Positions 9,607 to 17,978 of a stretch of DNA of 64,000 bases are shown here, piece after piece. Where the stretch lies: NCBI RefSeq assembly GCF_025753795.1, contig NZ_JAOWPS010000001.1, forward strand, positions 434,001 through 498,000, written 5' to 3'. Source of the stretch: Mesorhizobium sp. YC-39. GTDB taxonomy: Bacteria > Pseudomonadota > Alphaproteobacteria > Rhizobiales > Rhizobiaceae. How positions within the stretch are numbered: the first letter of the stretch is position 1; the number at the start of each line of letters is the position of its first letter. The notes under the pieces were generated by a model, which was not told the DNA's origin, did no database searches, and saw nothing but the letters and a program-made list of their open reading frames with translations. The position numbers and the translations under genes were made by a program.

Positions 9607-11010
9607 ATGTCTGCGGTAGAAGCCGGCGCTCGCGCGCCGGAAAATCTTTGGCGTCAGGAAATCAGGGCGATGCTGGCGCTCGCCTGGCCGATGGTGCTGA
9701 CCAATCTCGGCCAGACCGCCATGACCGCCACCGACGTCATGATGATGGGCCGGCTGGGGCCGGACACGCTGGCCAGCGGCGCGCTCGGCGCCAACCTCTA
9801 TTTCATGCCGATGATCTTCGGGCTCGGCCTGATGCTGGCGACCTCGCCGATGATGGCGACCGAGCTCGGCCGCCGCCGCCATTCCGTGCGTGACCTGCGC
9901 CGCACCGTGCGGCAGGGCCTGTGGCTGGCGATCCTCATCTCGATCCCGATCTTCATCTTTCTCTGGTACGGCGAGCCAATTCTGCTGGCCATGGGCCAGG
10001 AGCCAGCGTTGGCGCATCAGGCCGGCATCTATCTGCGCTGGCTGGAATGGGCGGTGCTGCCTTTCTATGGCTATATCGTGCTGCGCTCGTTCATCTCGGC
10101 GCTGGAGCGGCCGGGCTGGGCGCTGATCATTGTCTTCGTCGCTGTCGTCTTTAACGCCCTGTTCAATTGGGTGTTCATGTTCGGCAATCTCGGCGTGCCG
10201 GCGATGGGCATTGCCGGCTCGGGCCTCGCCACCTCGCTGTCCAGCACGCTGATGTTCGCCGGCATGGCGGCGGTGCTGATGCTGGAGCCGAAGTTTCGCC
10301 GCTACCGTCTGTTCGGGCGCTTCTGGCGGGCCGACTGGCCGCGCTTCAAGGGGTTGCTGCGGCTCGGCCTGCCGATTGCCGGCATCCTTGCCTTCGAGGT
10401 GACGATCTTCAATGCGGCGGCTCTGCTCATGGGTCTGATCGACGCGGATTCGCTGGCAGCACACGCCATCGCCATCCAGATCGCCTCGATCTCCTTCATG
10501 GTGCCGCTTGGCCTCAACCAGGCCGCCACGGTGCGGGTCGGGCTTGCCCATGGCGCCGGCAATCCGGAAGGTGTTTCCCGTGCCGGCTGGACCGCCTTTG
10601 TCATCGGCGTGTCCTTCATGGCGCTGATGGGGTTGGTGATGATCCTGTGGCCGCATCTCTTGATCAGCGCCTTCATCGATCTCGGCAATCCGGCCAACGC
10701 CAGAGTGATCGCACTTGCCGTGTCGTTCCTGGCCTTTGCAGCACTTTTCCAGATTTTCGACGGCGCCCAAGCGGTTGCTTCTGGCATGCTGCGCGGCCTG
10801 CACGACACCAAGGTGCCGATGATCTACGCCGCGATCGGCTATTGGGGCGTCGGGCTGCCGCTTGGCGTGCTGCTGGCGTTCCATTTCGGCTTCAATGGCG
10901 TCGGCATCTGGATCGGTCTGTCGTCGGGACTGGCGGTGGTGGCGGCGCTGCTCATGGCCCGCTGGCTGCGACGCGACCGCATCGCGCCGCCGCTCGCCTT
11001 CGGCCATTGA
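9607..11010 (+). CDS. MATE family multidrug/cation efflux transporter (NorM-like)
   Basis: Twelve-segment inner-membrane exporter of 467 residues that uses a Na+ or H+ gradient. Two homologous halves are seen; hallmarks are LAWPMVLTNLGQTAMTATDVMMMGRLG near the N-terminus and the mirrored LRLGLPIAGILAFEV in the second half. The start is set at the ATG at 9607; codons upstream of it read poorly and no strong ribosome site is visible for either choice. Divergent from the histidine phosphatase across a 262-bp gap in which I recognise nothing certain. Confidence 0.88.
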   Translation: MSAVEAGARAPENLWRQEIRAMLALAWPMVLTNLGQTAMTATDVMMMGRLGPDTLASGALGANLYFMPMIFGLGLMLATSPMMATELGRRRHSVRDLRRTVRQGLWLAILISIPIFIFLWYGEPILLAMGQEPALAHQAGIYLRWLEWAVLPFYGYIVLRSFISALERPGWALIIVFVAVVFNALFNWVFMFGNLGVPAMGIAGSGLATSLSSTLMFAGMAAVLMLEPKFRRYRLFGRFWRADWPRFKGLLRLGLPIAGILAFEVTIFNAAALLMGLIDADSLAAHAIAIQIASISFMVPLGLNQAATVRVGLAHGAGNPEGVSRAGWTAFVIGVSFMALMGLVMILWPHLLISAFIDLGNPANARVIALAVSFLAFAALFQIFDGAQAVASGMLRGLHDTKVPMIYAAIGYWGVGLPLGVLLAFHFGFNGVGIWIGLSSGLAVVAALLMARWLRRDRIAPPLAFGH

Positions 11011-11065
11011 TGGCCGGTACCCCCTCGTAGAGCCTTGGTCGGCGAAGGAGGGTGGGTCGTGATGC

Positions 11066-11431
11066 CTATGGATATTTCGTCTGATTTGCAATCGCGTCCT
11101 GGGCGCTCGAATCGCCCTGCAGCTCCTTCGGCAGTGGCAGACCTGAGCACTGCAAGTGTACCTCGCGGGCGAACAACTTTCGTTGCTTCTGCTCGTGCTC
11201 CTTGATGGCTGCCACGAGCCCTAGTGAGTAGGGGCCAAGCAAGACGCCGAAGCCCCACCCCGGATGCTCTTTTTCGCGAGCGTCGTAGTCAGAAGCCGCC
11301 ATGCGAGCTTGCTGGCATTCCGGCGACAGCCATTTCGGGTCCTGCTGCGAAAGCGACGTTTCGTACTCGACCGGAGAGGTCACGCATCCAGCCAATGTCG
11401 CGGTCAACGCGACCAGCATTGCAATTCTCAT
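11066..11431 (-). CDS. Small predicted lipoprotein, unknown function
   Basis: 121-residue protein with a lipoprotein signal peptide: MRIAML start, hydrophobic core and lipobox LAGC (Cys at about residue 16). The mature part is polar, with a short hydrophobic patch (GFGVLLGPYSLGLVAA) and basic KEHEQKQRKLFAR. I start at the ATG at 11431; codons further upstream run through an intergenic palindrome and are unlikely to be translated. No family recognised. Convergent with the MATE gene. Confidence 0.6.
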   Translation of the reverse strand: MRIAMLVALTATLAGCVTSPVEYETSLSQQDPKWLSPECQQARMAASDYDAREKEHPGWGFGVLLGPYSLGLVAAIKEHEQKQRKLFAREVHLQCSGLPLPKELQGDSSAQDAIANQTKYP

Positions 11432-11460
11432 CCCGAAGCCTTTTAAGTATTTGTTTTTAC

Positions 11461-11528
11461 GCAATTCCCTAGGGAAAGCGCTACGCGCTTTTCCCGGGAA
11501 AACCGTTACACACTTTTCCTGGAATTGC
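11461..11528. repeat. RIME-like palindromic intergenic element
   Basis: Outer arms GCAATTCC (11461-11468) and GGAATTGC (11521-11528) enclose two nested hairpins: GGGAAAGCGC pairing with GCGCTTTTCCC, and GGAAAA pairing with TTTTCC. This 'CTAGGGAAAGCGC...TTTTCCCGGGAAAACCG' pattern is a repeat type I associate with mesorhizobial intergenic DNA. It lies about 30 bp upstream of the lipoprotein start. Confidence 0.6.
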
Positions 11529-11686
11529 TCCAGAACATCGTGGAAAGTACACAGAACTCTTCGTCCCACAAGGCGCTAGCTCCGATGAGGCAGCCGGAAA
11601 CACGGTTGTCGTTATCAATCGTTCTTTATAACGCAGAACCGGACTATCCCGAATGACTGCTGACCATTAACCGCCGAGACAGCTTC

Positions 11687-12334
11687 CTAGTTTGCAGCCG
11701 CGCGCCGTTCGAGCGAGCGAGCGTACTGCGTCAGTGGAAAGCACATGACGAAGAAGATCAAGGCGACCAGCCCGTAGACCTTGAACGGCTCGAAGGTCGC
11801 GTTGTTGATCGCGTTGGAGGTTCTCACCAACTCCTCGAAGCCGATGATCGAGGTTAGCGCCGTCGACTTGATCAGCTGCACCAGGAAGCCGACGGTCGGC
11901 GCGCGGGTGATCGAAAACGCCTGCGGCAGGATGATCAGCCTCAACTCCTGAAGATAGTGAAGGCCGAGGCTGGCGCCGGCGTCCCACTGGCCGCGCGGCA
12001 GCGCATCGACGCCGCTGCGCCAGATCTCGGCCAGATAGGCGCTGGCGAATAAGGTCAGGCCAAGTGCTGCCGCCGTCCACGGCTCGATGCGAAGCCCAAG
12101 CATCGGCAGGCCGAAGAACATCAGGAAGAGCTGCATCAGGAGCGGCGTTCCCTGGAACAGCGCGATGTAGCCCGAGGCAATGCGCCGGCTCCATTTATTC
12201 TTGGCTATGCGGAAGAACAGCACGACCAAGCCGACCACGCCGCCGCCGACGAAGGCGGCCAGCGACAGAAGCACTGTCCAGCGCGCTGCCAGCAGCAGGT
12301 TGCGCAAAATGTCCCAGAAGGTGAATTCGATCAT
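11687..12334 (-). CDS. Polar amino acid-type ABC transporter permease
   Basis: HisM/GlnP-family inner-membrane permease (BPD_transp_1), 215 residues, about five membrane segments. The stretch FQGTPLLMQLFLMFFGLP is typical, and the EAA-type loop is near GQWDAGASLGL. Its ATG overlaps the stop of the preceding permease by 4 bases (ATGA). It is the last gene of the ureohydrolase operon. The ATP-binding subunit expected next is absent: downstream come 255 bases with the palindromic repeat and then the lipoprotein gene. Confidence 0.88.
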   Translation of the reverse strand: MIEFTFWDILRNLLLAARWTVLLSLAAFVGGGVVGLVVLFFRIAKNKWSRRIASGYIALFQGTPLLMQLFLMFFGLPMLGLRIEPWTAAALGLTLFASAYLAEIWRSGVDALPRGQWDAGASLGLHYLQELRLIILPQAFSITRAPTVGFLVQLIKSTALTSIIGFEELVRTSNAINNATFEPFKVYGLVALIFFVMCFPLTQYARSLERRAAAN

Positions 12335-12999
12335 GACACGCCGGCTCCGAGAACCCGGCGCCCGCCTGACACCAGCAGCCGGCGCAGCCCCATTGACAAG
12401 ACGAGATAGACAATCGTCACCACCAGATAGGTCTCGAAGGCGCGGAAGGTGCGCGCCTGCAGCATGTCGGCCTCATAGGTCAGTTCACGCACCGCGATCT
12501 GCGACACGACGGCCGATTCCAGCATCATGATGATGATCTGGCTGGTCAGCGCCGGATAGATCACCTTCAGCGCCTGCGGCAGCACGATCTTGATAAACAC
12601 CTGGCGTGGCCTGAGCCCAAGCGCCAGCGCTGCCTCCGTCTGTCCGCGCGGCACCGCGTCCAGCCCGGCGCCGACGATCTCGATCGTGTAGGCCGCCATG
12701 TTGAGCGTCATCGCCAGCATGGCGGCCAGGATCGGATCGAGCCTTATGCCGATGCTGGGCAGCCCGAAGAAGATGAAGAAGAGCTGCACCAGGAACGGCG
12801 TGTTTCGCATCACCTCGACATAGACGCCGATTGCCCGCTTGAGCAGCATGGGGCCGTTTCGCCGCCCCGCCGCGCCGAGGATGCTGAGGAACGTGCCCGC
12901 TAGCGTGGTCACGACGATCAACAGGATCGTCGTGACCGCACCGCGCGCAATCGCGCCCGTCGCGTCGGCAAGCCAGCCGAAGTCTAGGCCATAGCCCAT
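12331..12999 (-). CDS. Polar amino acid-type ABC transporter permease
   Basis: Second HisQ/HisM-type permease, 222 residues, with VMRNTPFLVQLFFIFFGLP and the EAA-type loop GQTEAALALGL. I start at the ATG at 12999 (MGYGLDFGWL), with AGGA 8 bases upstream; earlier in-frame codons overlap a hairpin and read poorly. It follows the binding-protein gene across an 83-bp gap with a strong hairpin and overlaps the next permease by 4 bases. It forms the channel with that permease. Confidence 0.88.
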   Translation of the reverse strand: MGYGLDFGWLADATGAIARGAVTTILLIVVTTLAGTFLSILGAAGRRNGPMLLKRAIGVYVEVMRNTPFLVQLFFIFFGLPSIGIRLDPILAAMLAMTLNMAAYTIEIVGAGLDAVPRGQTEAALALGLRPRQVFIKIVLPQALKVIYPALTSQIIIMMLESAVVSQIAVRELTYEADMLQARTFRAFETYLVVTIVYLVLSMGLRRLLVSGGRRVLGAGVS

Positions 13000-13037
13000 C
13001 GCAATGGTCCTGTCGCTCTGGAGCATGATCCCCAAAA

Positions 13038-13078
13038 CAGAGCCCCATCCCGATTCCATCGGGATGGAACAGGCTCTG
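13038..13078 (-). promoter_or_regulatory. Intercistronic hairpin between binding-protein and permease genes
   Basis: Outer arms CAGAGCC/GGCTCTG (7 bp) and inner perfect arms CATCCCGA/TCGGGATG (8 bp) stack into a long stem starting a few bases after the binding-protein stop. Without a clear T run on the - strand transcript, I read it as an attenuation or mRNA-stabilising hairpin, placed as in the smo operon. Confidence 0.55.
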
Positions 13079-13082
13079 GAGA

Positions 13083-13883
13083 TCAATCCTTGAGGTTGTC
13101 GGGATTGAGCGGCGTCTTGAGCCAGGCCTTCGAGCTCTCATCCAGCTTGCCGTCGGCCAGCATCTTGGCGACGGCGTCGTTGACCGCCTGCTTCAGCCGG
13201 TCCTCGTTCTTGTTGAGGCCAATATGCGAGGGCGAGGTCAGCAGCTGGAATTTCTGCTCCGGCTTCAGCGCCTCCTGGCGAGCAAGCACCTGGGCGCCGA
13301 CATCGTTACCGACGACCATCAGCTGGGTCTGGCCGGAGATGAAAGCCTGGATGACGGAATTGTAGTTGTCGAAGCGGCGGATGTCGGCTGAAGATGGTGC
13401 AGCCTCGGTCAGCGAAGTATCCTCAAGCGTGCCGCGGTTAACGGCGATCGACTTGTCGGCAAGGTCCTCCTTGCCTTTGACCGCAAGTGCGGCCGGACCG
13501 ATGACGGCGATGTAGTAGGGCGCGTAAGCAGCGGCGAAATCGATCACCTGCTCGCGCTCCTTGGAGTAGCCGACACTCATCAGTATGTCGACGCGCTTGT
13601 CGGTGAGATACGGGATGCGGTTCTGGCCGGTGACGCTGACCAAATTGAGCTTCACCTTCAGGGAATCGGCGATTGCCTGCGCGACGTCGACGTCATAGCC
13701 CTTGATGCTCATATCGGCGCTGGCCGAGGAGAAGGGCGGAAAGTCCGAGAAGATGCCGACATTGATGGCGCCAGCCTTGGTGATGTCGTCGACCGCGTCG
13801 GCGTTGGCCTGAGTGGTGAAACCAAAGCCGGCGAGCATCAGCGCGGCGGCGATGGATGATTTGAGCTTTATGTGAAGTGTCAT
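13083..13883 (-). CDS. Polar amino acid-type ABC transporter substrate-binding protein
   Basis: Family 3 periplasmic binding protein, 266 residues, with a Sec signal peptide (basic MTLHIKLK, hydrophobic AAALMLAGFGF, cleavage around ANA-DA). The mature start INVGIFSDFPPFSSA and MSIKGYDVDVAQAIADSL are characteristic of the family that binds amino acids and related cations. It lies 82 bases after the ureohydrolase gene, so the ligand may be arginine-like or a guanidino compound; this is inference. Confidence 0.85.
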   Translation of the reverse strand: MTLHIKLKSSIAAALMLAGFGFTTQANADAVDDITKAGAINVGIFSDFPPFSSASADMSIKGYDVDVAQAIADSLKVKLNLVSVTGQNRIPYLTDKRVDILMSVGYSKEREQVIDFAAAYAPYYIAVIGPAALAVKGKEDLADKSIAVNRGTLEDTSLTEAAPSSADIRRFDNYNSVIQAFISGQTQLMVVGNDVGAQVLARQEALKPEQKFQLLTSPSHIGLNKNEDRLKQAVNDAVAKMLADGKLDESSKAWLKTPLNPDNLKD

Positions 13884-13918
13884 TGTCGTTCCCCTGCTGG
13901 AAGCTTGTTTTGTTGAGT

Positions 13919-13947
13919 ATGGCCGCCGGCTCCAGCGCGGCGGCCAT
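13919..13947 (-). promoter_or_regulatory. Hairpin between ureohydrolase and binding-protein genes
   Basis: Perfect 10-bp inverted repeat (ATGGCCGCCG and CGGCGGCCAT, 9-base loop) in the 82-bp gap. It would form in the operon transcript and could reduce read-through or protect the upstream message. No T tract is seen. Confidence 0.45.
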
Positions 13948-13965
13948 CTTCGATTTGTCAGTGGG

Positions 13966-15027
13966 TCAGGCGCGCTTGCCGGTGATTGCCGGGCTGAACA
14001 CCATCAGGCTGAGGATTTCGAACAGCACCTGCGCCCCGGCATGTGCCGTGTTGGTGGTCGCGTCATATTGCGGCGCCACCTCGACGACGTCACCGCCGAC
14101 GATGTTGAGGCCCTTGAGGCCGCGCAGCAGTTCGAGCACTTCGCGCGTCGTCAGGCCGCCGACTTCCGGTGTGCCGGTCCCCGGCGCAAAGGCCGGATCG
14201 AGGCTGTCGACGTCGAAGGAGACATAGGTCGGACCGTCGCCCACGATCTTGCGCGCCTTCTCGATGATGGCGGGGACGCCGAGGCCGGTCACCTCTTCGG
14301 CATGCACCACGGTCATGCCGGATTCATAGGTGAACTCCCACAGATATTCGGCTGAGCCGCGGATGCCGATCTGGATGGTGCGGGTCGGGTCAAGCACGCC
14401 GTCCAGCACCGCGTTGCGGAACGGCCCGCCATGGTGGAACTTGGTCATGTCGAACAACCCGCTGGTGTCGCAATGGGCGTCGATATGGATCATGCCGACC
14501 GGCGCCTTCTTGCCGACCGCCTTCAGGATCGGATGGCTGATCGAATGATCTCCGCCGACTGACAACGGAATTACGCCGGCATCGACGATCTGGTTGGTGC
14601 GGCGCTCGATATCGTCATGGCTGGTCTCCAGTCGGTAGCGGCTCTGGAAAGGCGTGTCGCCGATGTCGGCCACCCGAAGCTCATGCGTCGGTGCGCATTC
14701 CAGCACATGATTGTAGGGGCCGATGCGCTCGATTGAGCGCAGCGCCCTCGGTCCGAAGCGCGAGCCCGGCCGGTTGGTGACGCCGAGATCCATCGGCACG
14801 CCGATCATCGCCACCTGCAGGTCGCCAAAATCCGGATTGTCGGCGGCGATTTGCCGGTAGGGCGCGGCGAGGAAGGTCGGGATACCGGAATAGGGCGCCA
14901 GCCGCGTGCCGCTCTTGGAAAAGATCTTGTCGGCGACCTTGCGGAATTTCGGGTCGAACATCTCGCCGCCATGGCTTTCGCCATATTTGCGACGCAACGC
15001 TTCGAGCTTGCCGCTATTATAACCCAT
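13966..15027 (-). CDS. Ureohydrolase (agmatinase/guanidinobutyrase family)
   Basis: Binuclear manganese hydrolase, 353 residues, releasing urea from a guanidino compound. The metal-binding motifs are complete: GGDHS, DAHCD (MIHIDAHCD) and SFDVDSLDPAFAPGTGTPE. The family covers agmatinase, guanidinobutyrase, guanidinopropionase and some guanidine hydrolases; sequence alone does not decide. It is the first gene of an operon with an amino acid-type importer, divergent from a LysR regulator. A long N-terminal extension (about 60 residues before AMIGVPMDLG) is typical of the larger bacterial members. Confidence 0.85.
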   Translation of the reverse strand: MGYNSGKLEALRRKYGESHGGEMFDPKFRKVADKIFSKSGTRLAPYSGIPTFLAAPYRQIAADNPDFGDLQVAMIGVPMDLGVTNRPGSRFGPRALRSIERIGPYNHVLECAPTHELRVADIGDTPFQSRYRLETSHDDIERRTNQIVDAGVIPLSVGGDHSISHPILKAVGKKAPVGMIHIDAHCDTSGLFDMTKFHHGGPFRNAVLDGVLDPTRTIQIGIRGSAEYLWEFTYESGMTVVHAEEVTGLGVPAIIEKARKIVGDGPTYVSFDVDSLDPAFAPGTGTPEVGGLTTREVLELLRGLKGLNIVGGDVVEVAPQYDATTNTAHAGAQVLFEILSLMVFSPAITGKRA

Positions 15028-15204
15028 GTCCGCTTCTCCTCGATGGCTGGTCTAGTGCGACCATCGGCGACGCTCGGCGATGACCGTCATCCGACCGAGA
15101 CGCTGTCCCGCTGGCTGCCTGCAGATGTCACGTCTTGATGTTATTGCAGGCAAAGTGTCTGGCAGCCGCATTGAAAAATCAATTGATATTGTTAGGGTGT
15201 CGAT

Positions 15205-15221
15205 TGTGAGAAAATCTCACA
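15205..15221. promoter_or_regulatory. Candidate LysR operator in the ureohydrolase/lysR divergent region
   Basis: Perfect 7-bp dyad TGTGAGA-AAA-TCTCACA, 17 bases upstream of the lysR start in the 210-bp divergent region. The T-N11-A type symmetry fits LysR-family sites. Its place suggests autorepression of lysR and control of the divergent operon. Confidence 0.5.
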
Positions 15222-15237
15222 GTGGATCCGGCTATCC

Positions 15238-16209
15238 ATGGCCAAACGTTTGCCTCCGTTAAATCCGCTGCGTGCCTTCGAGGCGACGGCCCGCCACGCC
15301 TCATTGACCAAGGCAGCCGCCGAGCTCAACGTCACCCATGGCGCCATCAGTCATCAGATCAAGGCGCTCGAACGATCGCTCGGCGTCAGGCTGTTCGAAC
15401 GCACGGGACAGCGGGTGAAGCTGACACCGCACGGTGCCGAACTTTTGCCGGCGGTGTCGACCGCTTTCGACGGCATAGCCGCCGCCACACAGCGCATGAC
15501 CAGGCCGGCCAGCGCCGGCACGCTCTCGGTGTCCTGTGTGCCGGCGCTGCTCTTGCTCTGGATGACGCCGCGGCTGGGCAGCTTCATGGCGCAATATCCT
15601 GATATCAGGCTGACGCTGATCCCCTCCAATGACGCCAGGGACATCCGCGCGCCTGAAATCGACGTCTGCGTGCACTATGGCGATGGCAGCTGGACCGATT
15701 GCTGGATGCGCAAATGGTCGGGCCTCGAACTGTTCCCGGTGGTCAGCCCGACGCTGATCAACAACCGGCCGATCCGCACCGTGCGCGATCTCGCCGACCA
15801 CGTCTTCCTGCATGGCGACGACGGCCGCGAGTGGCACACCTGGCTGGCGGCCGCCGACGGGCTGGATCTGGAGCGCGGCCGCCGCCACCATCTCGGCGAC
15901 GCCCGCACGGCAACCGAAGCTGCAGTCCACGGCCATGGCGTGGCGTTAGGCGATTCCGTCACCGCCAGCACGCTGCTTGCCAGAGGACTGCTGGTCGCGC
16001 CGTTCAGCCTGTCGGTGCCGGCGGTCGATGATTTCTACGTCGTCTGCCGCAACGAGATGCGCTCGACGCCGATCGTGCAATTGTTCATCGACTGGCTATT
16101 CGCCGAGAAGGAGCAGGCCGACAGCCGCGCCGACGCACCGGTGGCGGGCCGCATAGGCATCCGCCGCAAGCGCCCGGCGCTCAGGGTCATCGGCGCCAAA
16201 CCGGCCTAG
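15238..16209 (+). CDS. LysR-family transcriptional regulator (GcvA-like)
   Basis: 323-residue regulator with an N-terminal winged helix (LNPLRAFEATARHASLTKAAAELNVTHGAISHQI read in parts; recognition helix around residues 33-50) and a periplasmic-binding-like effector domain from about residue 95. The LPPLNPLRAFEATARH opening is typical of the GcvA/TrpI subgroup. Divergent from the ureohydrolase-importer operon, which it probably controls. The C-terminal 30 residues are basic (RRKRPALRV) and beyond the usual domain. Confidence 0.85.
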   Translation: MAKRLPPLNPLRAFEATARHASLTKAAAELNVTHGAISHQIKALERSLGVRLFERTGQRVKLTPHGAELLPAVSTAFDGIAAATQRMTRPASAGTLSVSCVPALLLLWMTPRLGSFMAQYPDIRLTLIPSNDARDIRAPEIDVCVHYGDGSWTDCWMRKWSGLELFPVVSPTLINNRPIRTVRDLADHVFLHGDDGREWHTWLAAADGLDLERGRRHHLGDARTATEAAVHGHGVALGDSVTASTLLARGLLVAPFSLSVPAVDDFYVVCRNEMRSTPIVQLFIDWLFAEKEQADSRADAPVAGRIGIRRKRPALRVIGAKPA

Positions 16210-16305
16210 TGAGGCCGCTTCGGATGAAACGCAGTGCATGCCGCAAGATTTTCTTTTTGTCAGGCCAGCCCGCAAAGCGGGCAGCGCTTTCGAAAATTCA
16301 ATGCT

Positions 16306-16337
16306 AATAGGCATTCGGCCCCAATAGGCATTCGGCC
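16306..16337. repeat. Short tandem duplication
   Basis: The 15-mer AATAGGCATTCGGCC occurs at 16306-16320 and again at 16323-16337, a 17-base period, just before the RIME-like palindrome. Probably slippage or part of the mosaic repeat. Confidence 0.6.
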
Positions 16338-16338
16338 A

Positions 16339-16413
16339 ATGCATGTCGCCCAAAAGCATGCCCTCGGGCTTGACCCGAGGGTGCGTAGCGGTTTTGGGAA
16401 AAACGACATGCAT
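16339..16413. repeat. RIME-like palindrome with an inserted hairpin
   Basis: Outer arms ATGCATGTCG (16339-16348) and CGACATGCAT (16404-16413) are perfect; next come CCCAAAA and TTTTGGG. Compared with the copy at 44778-44821, which reads CCCAAAAG then TGCGTAGCGG, this copy has 25 extra bases (16357-16381) holding their own 8-bp hairpin CCCTCGGG/CCCGAGGG. It lies about 40 bp before pncB. Confidence 0.65.
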
Positions 16414-16454
16414 AAAACAAAGGCTTAAGCGAGCAGCGAAGGCGGCATCGAGAT

Positions 16455-17759
16455 ATGGCTAAGACCGATATAGCGCGGCGCGTCTACAACCACACCTGGA
16501 AGCTCGACCCGATCGTCCGCAGCCTGCTCGACACCGATTTCTACAAGCTTTTGATGCTGCAGATGATCTGGGGCATGTATCCCAAGGTCGACGCCACCTT
16601 CTCGCTGATCAACCGCACCACCCCGGTCCGCCTTGCCGACGAGATCGATGAGGCGGAGCTGCGCGACCAGCTCGACCATGCCCGCACCTTGCGCTTTTCC
16701 AAGAAGGAGATGATCTGGCTTGGCGGCAACAATTTCTACGGCCGCAAGCAGATCTTCGAGCCGGAATTCCTCGCCTGGCTGGAGAATTTCCGCCTGCCCG
16801 ACTACGAGCTCTCCAGGCGCGACGGCCAGTACGAACTCTCCTTCAGCGGTCCGTGGATGTACACGACGCTGTGGGAGATCCCGGCGCTCGCCATCATCAA
16901 TGAGTTGCGCTCACGCGCGGCCATGCGAGCCTTCGGGCCTTTCGCGCTCGATGTGCTCTATGCCCGCGCCAAGGCCAAGATGTGGGCCAAGACCGAGCGG
17001 CTGAAAGCGTTGCCCGGCATCCGCATCTCCGACTTCGGCACCCGCCGCCGCCATTCCTTCCTCTGGCAGCGTTGGTGCGTCGAAGCGCTGAAGGAGGGCA
17101 TCGGCGAGGCCTTCACCGGCACCTCCAACGTGCTGCTTGCCATGGACAACGACCTCGAAGCGCTAGGCACCAACGCGCATGAATTGCCGATGGTGTTCGC
17201 CGCACTCGCCAAGTCGGAAAAGGAATTGAAACAGTCGCCCTATAAGGTGCTGCAGGACTGGCAGCGCTATTATGGCGGCAACCTTTTGATCGTGCTGCCC
17301 GACGCCTTCGGCACCGCTTCCTTCCTTCGCGACGCGCCGGACTGGGTCGCCGACTGGACCGGCTTCCGACCCGACAGCGCGCCGCCGATCGAGGGCGGCG
17401 AGAAGATCATTTCCTGGTGGCGCGAGAAGGGCAAGGACCCGAAACAGAAGCTGCTCATCTTCTCCGACGGGCTCGAGGTCGAGACCATCGAGGAAACCTA
17501 CCGACACTTTCGCGGCAAGGTGCGCATGTCGTTCGGCTGGGGCACCAATCTGACCAATGATTTCGAGGGCTGTGCGCCGACCGAAACCAACAGCCTCGAT
17601 GCCATATCGCTGGTCTGCAAGGTCACCGAAGCCAATGGAAGGCCGGCGGTGAAGCTGTCGGATAACCCGGCCAAGGCCACGGGTGATCCCAGGGAGATCG
17701 AGCGCTATCTCAGGATCTTCGGCGAAAAAGACCGCGTGGAGCAGCTGGTCAAGGTTTGA
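16455..17759 (+). CDS. pncB: Nicotinate phosphoribosyltransferase
   Basis: NAD salvage enzyme, 434 residues, joining nicotinate to PRPP to give nicotinate mononucleotide with ATP hydrolysis. Seen: [16 protein letters not shown] near the N-terminus, the catalytic-region [20 protein letters not shown], and [12 protein letters not shown] near the C-terminus. Length is standard. It stands alone between a repeat-bearing gap and the next + strand gene. With pncA at 25.8 kb it forms a nicotinamide salvage route within this window. Confidence 0.93.
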   Translation: MAKTDIARRVYNHTWKLDPIVRSLLDTDFYKLLMLQMIWGMYPKVDATFSLINRTTPVRLADEIDEAELRDQLDHARTLRFSKKEMIWLGGNNFYGRKQIFEPEFLAWLENFRLPDYELSRRDGQYELSFSGPWMYTTLWEIPALAIINELRSRAAMRAFGPFALDVLYARAKAKMWAKTERLKALPGIRISDFGTRRRHSFLWQRWCVEALKEGIGEAFTGTSNVLLAMDNDLEALGTNAHELPMVFAALAKSEKELKQSPYKVLQDWQRYYGGNLLIVLPDAFGTASFLRDAPDWVADWTGFRPDSAPPIEGGEKIISWWREKGKDPKQKLLIFSDGLEVETIEETYRHFRGKVRMSFGWGTNLTNDFEGCAPTETNSLDAISLVCKVTEANGRPAVKLSDNPAKATGDPREIERYLRIFGEKDRVEQLVKV

Positions 17760-17817
17760 GTGCCGGGGCTGACGTCGCCACGCAGGGGCAGCAAAGTTGG
17801 ATAGGCTGAGTTCCTTC

Positions 17818-17978
17818 GCGCCCCCCTCTGTCCTACCGGACATCTCCCCCACGAGGGGGGAGATTGGCGGTCATCCACACCTTCGTCAACCTCCAACGTC
17901 GCATGGAAGGCGCCGATCGAGCGAACTGCCGATCTCCCTCCTTGTGGGGGAGATGTCCGGCAGGACAGAGGGGAGCGC
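17818..17978. repeat. MITE-like inverted-repeat element
   Basis: Two near-identical inverted arms of about 51 bp, 17818-17868 and 17928-17978, each carrying CCTCTGTCCT(A/G)CCGGACATC and a CCCCCAC(A/G)AGG..GGAGAT block, flank about 59 bp of other sequence. The same arm type recurs at 20902-21059. The right arm runs into the apparent start of the next membrane-protein gene. Confidence 0.75.

Noticed and set aside
9214..11091. 625-codon open frame on the - strand
   Set aside because: Opposite the MATE gene; His/Arg/Gln-rich, no domains, and the MATE frame is clearly coding.
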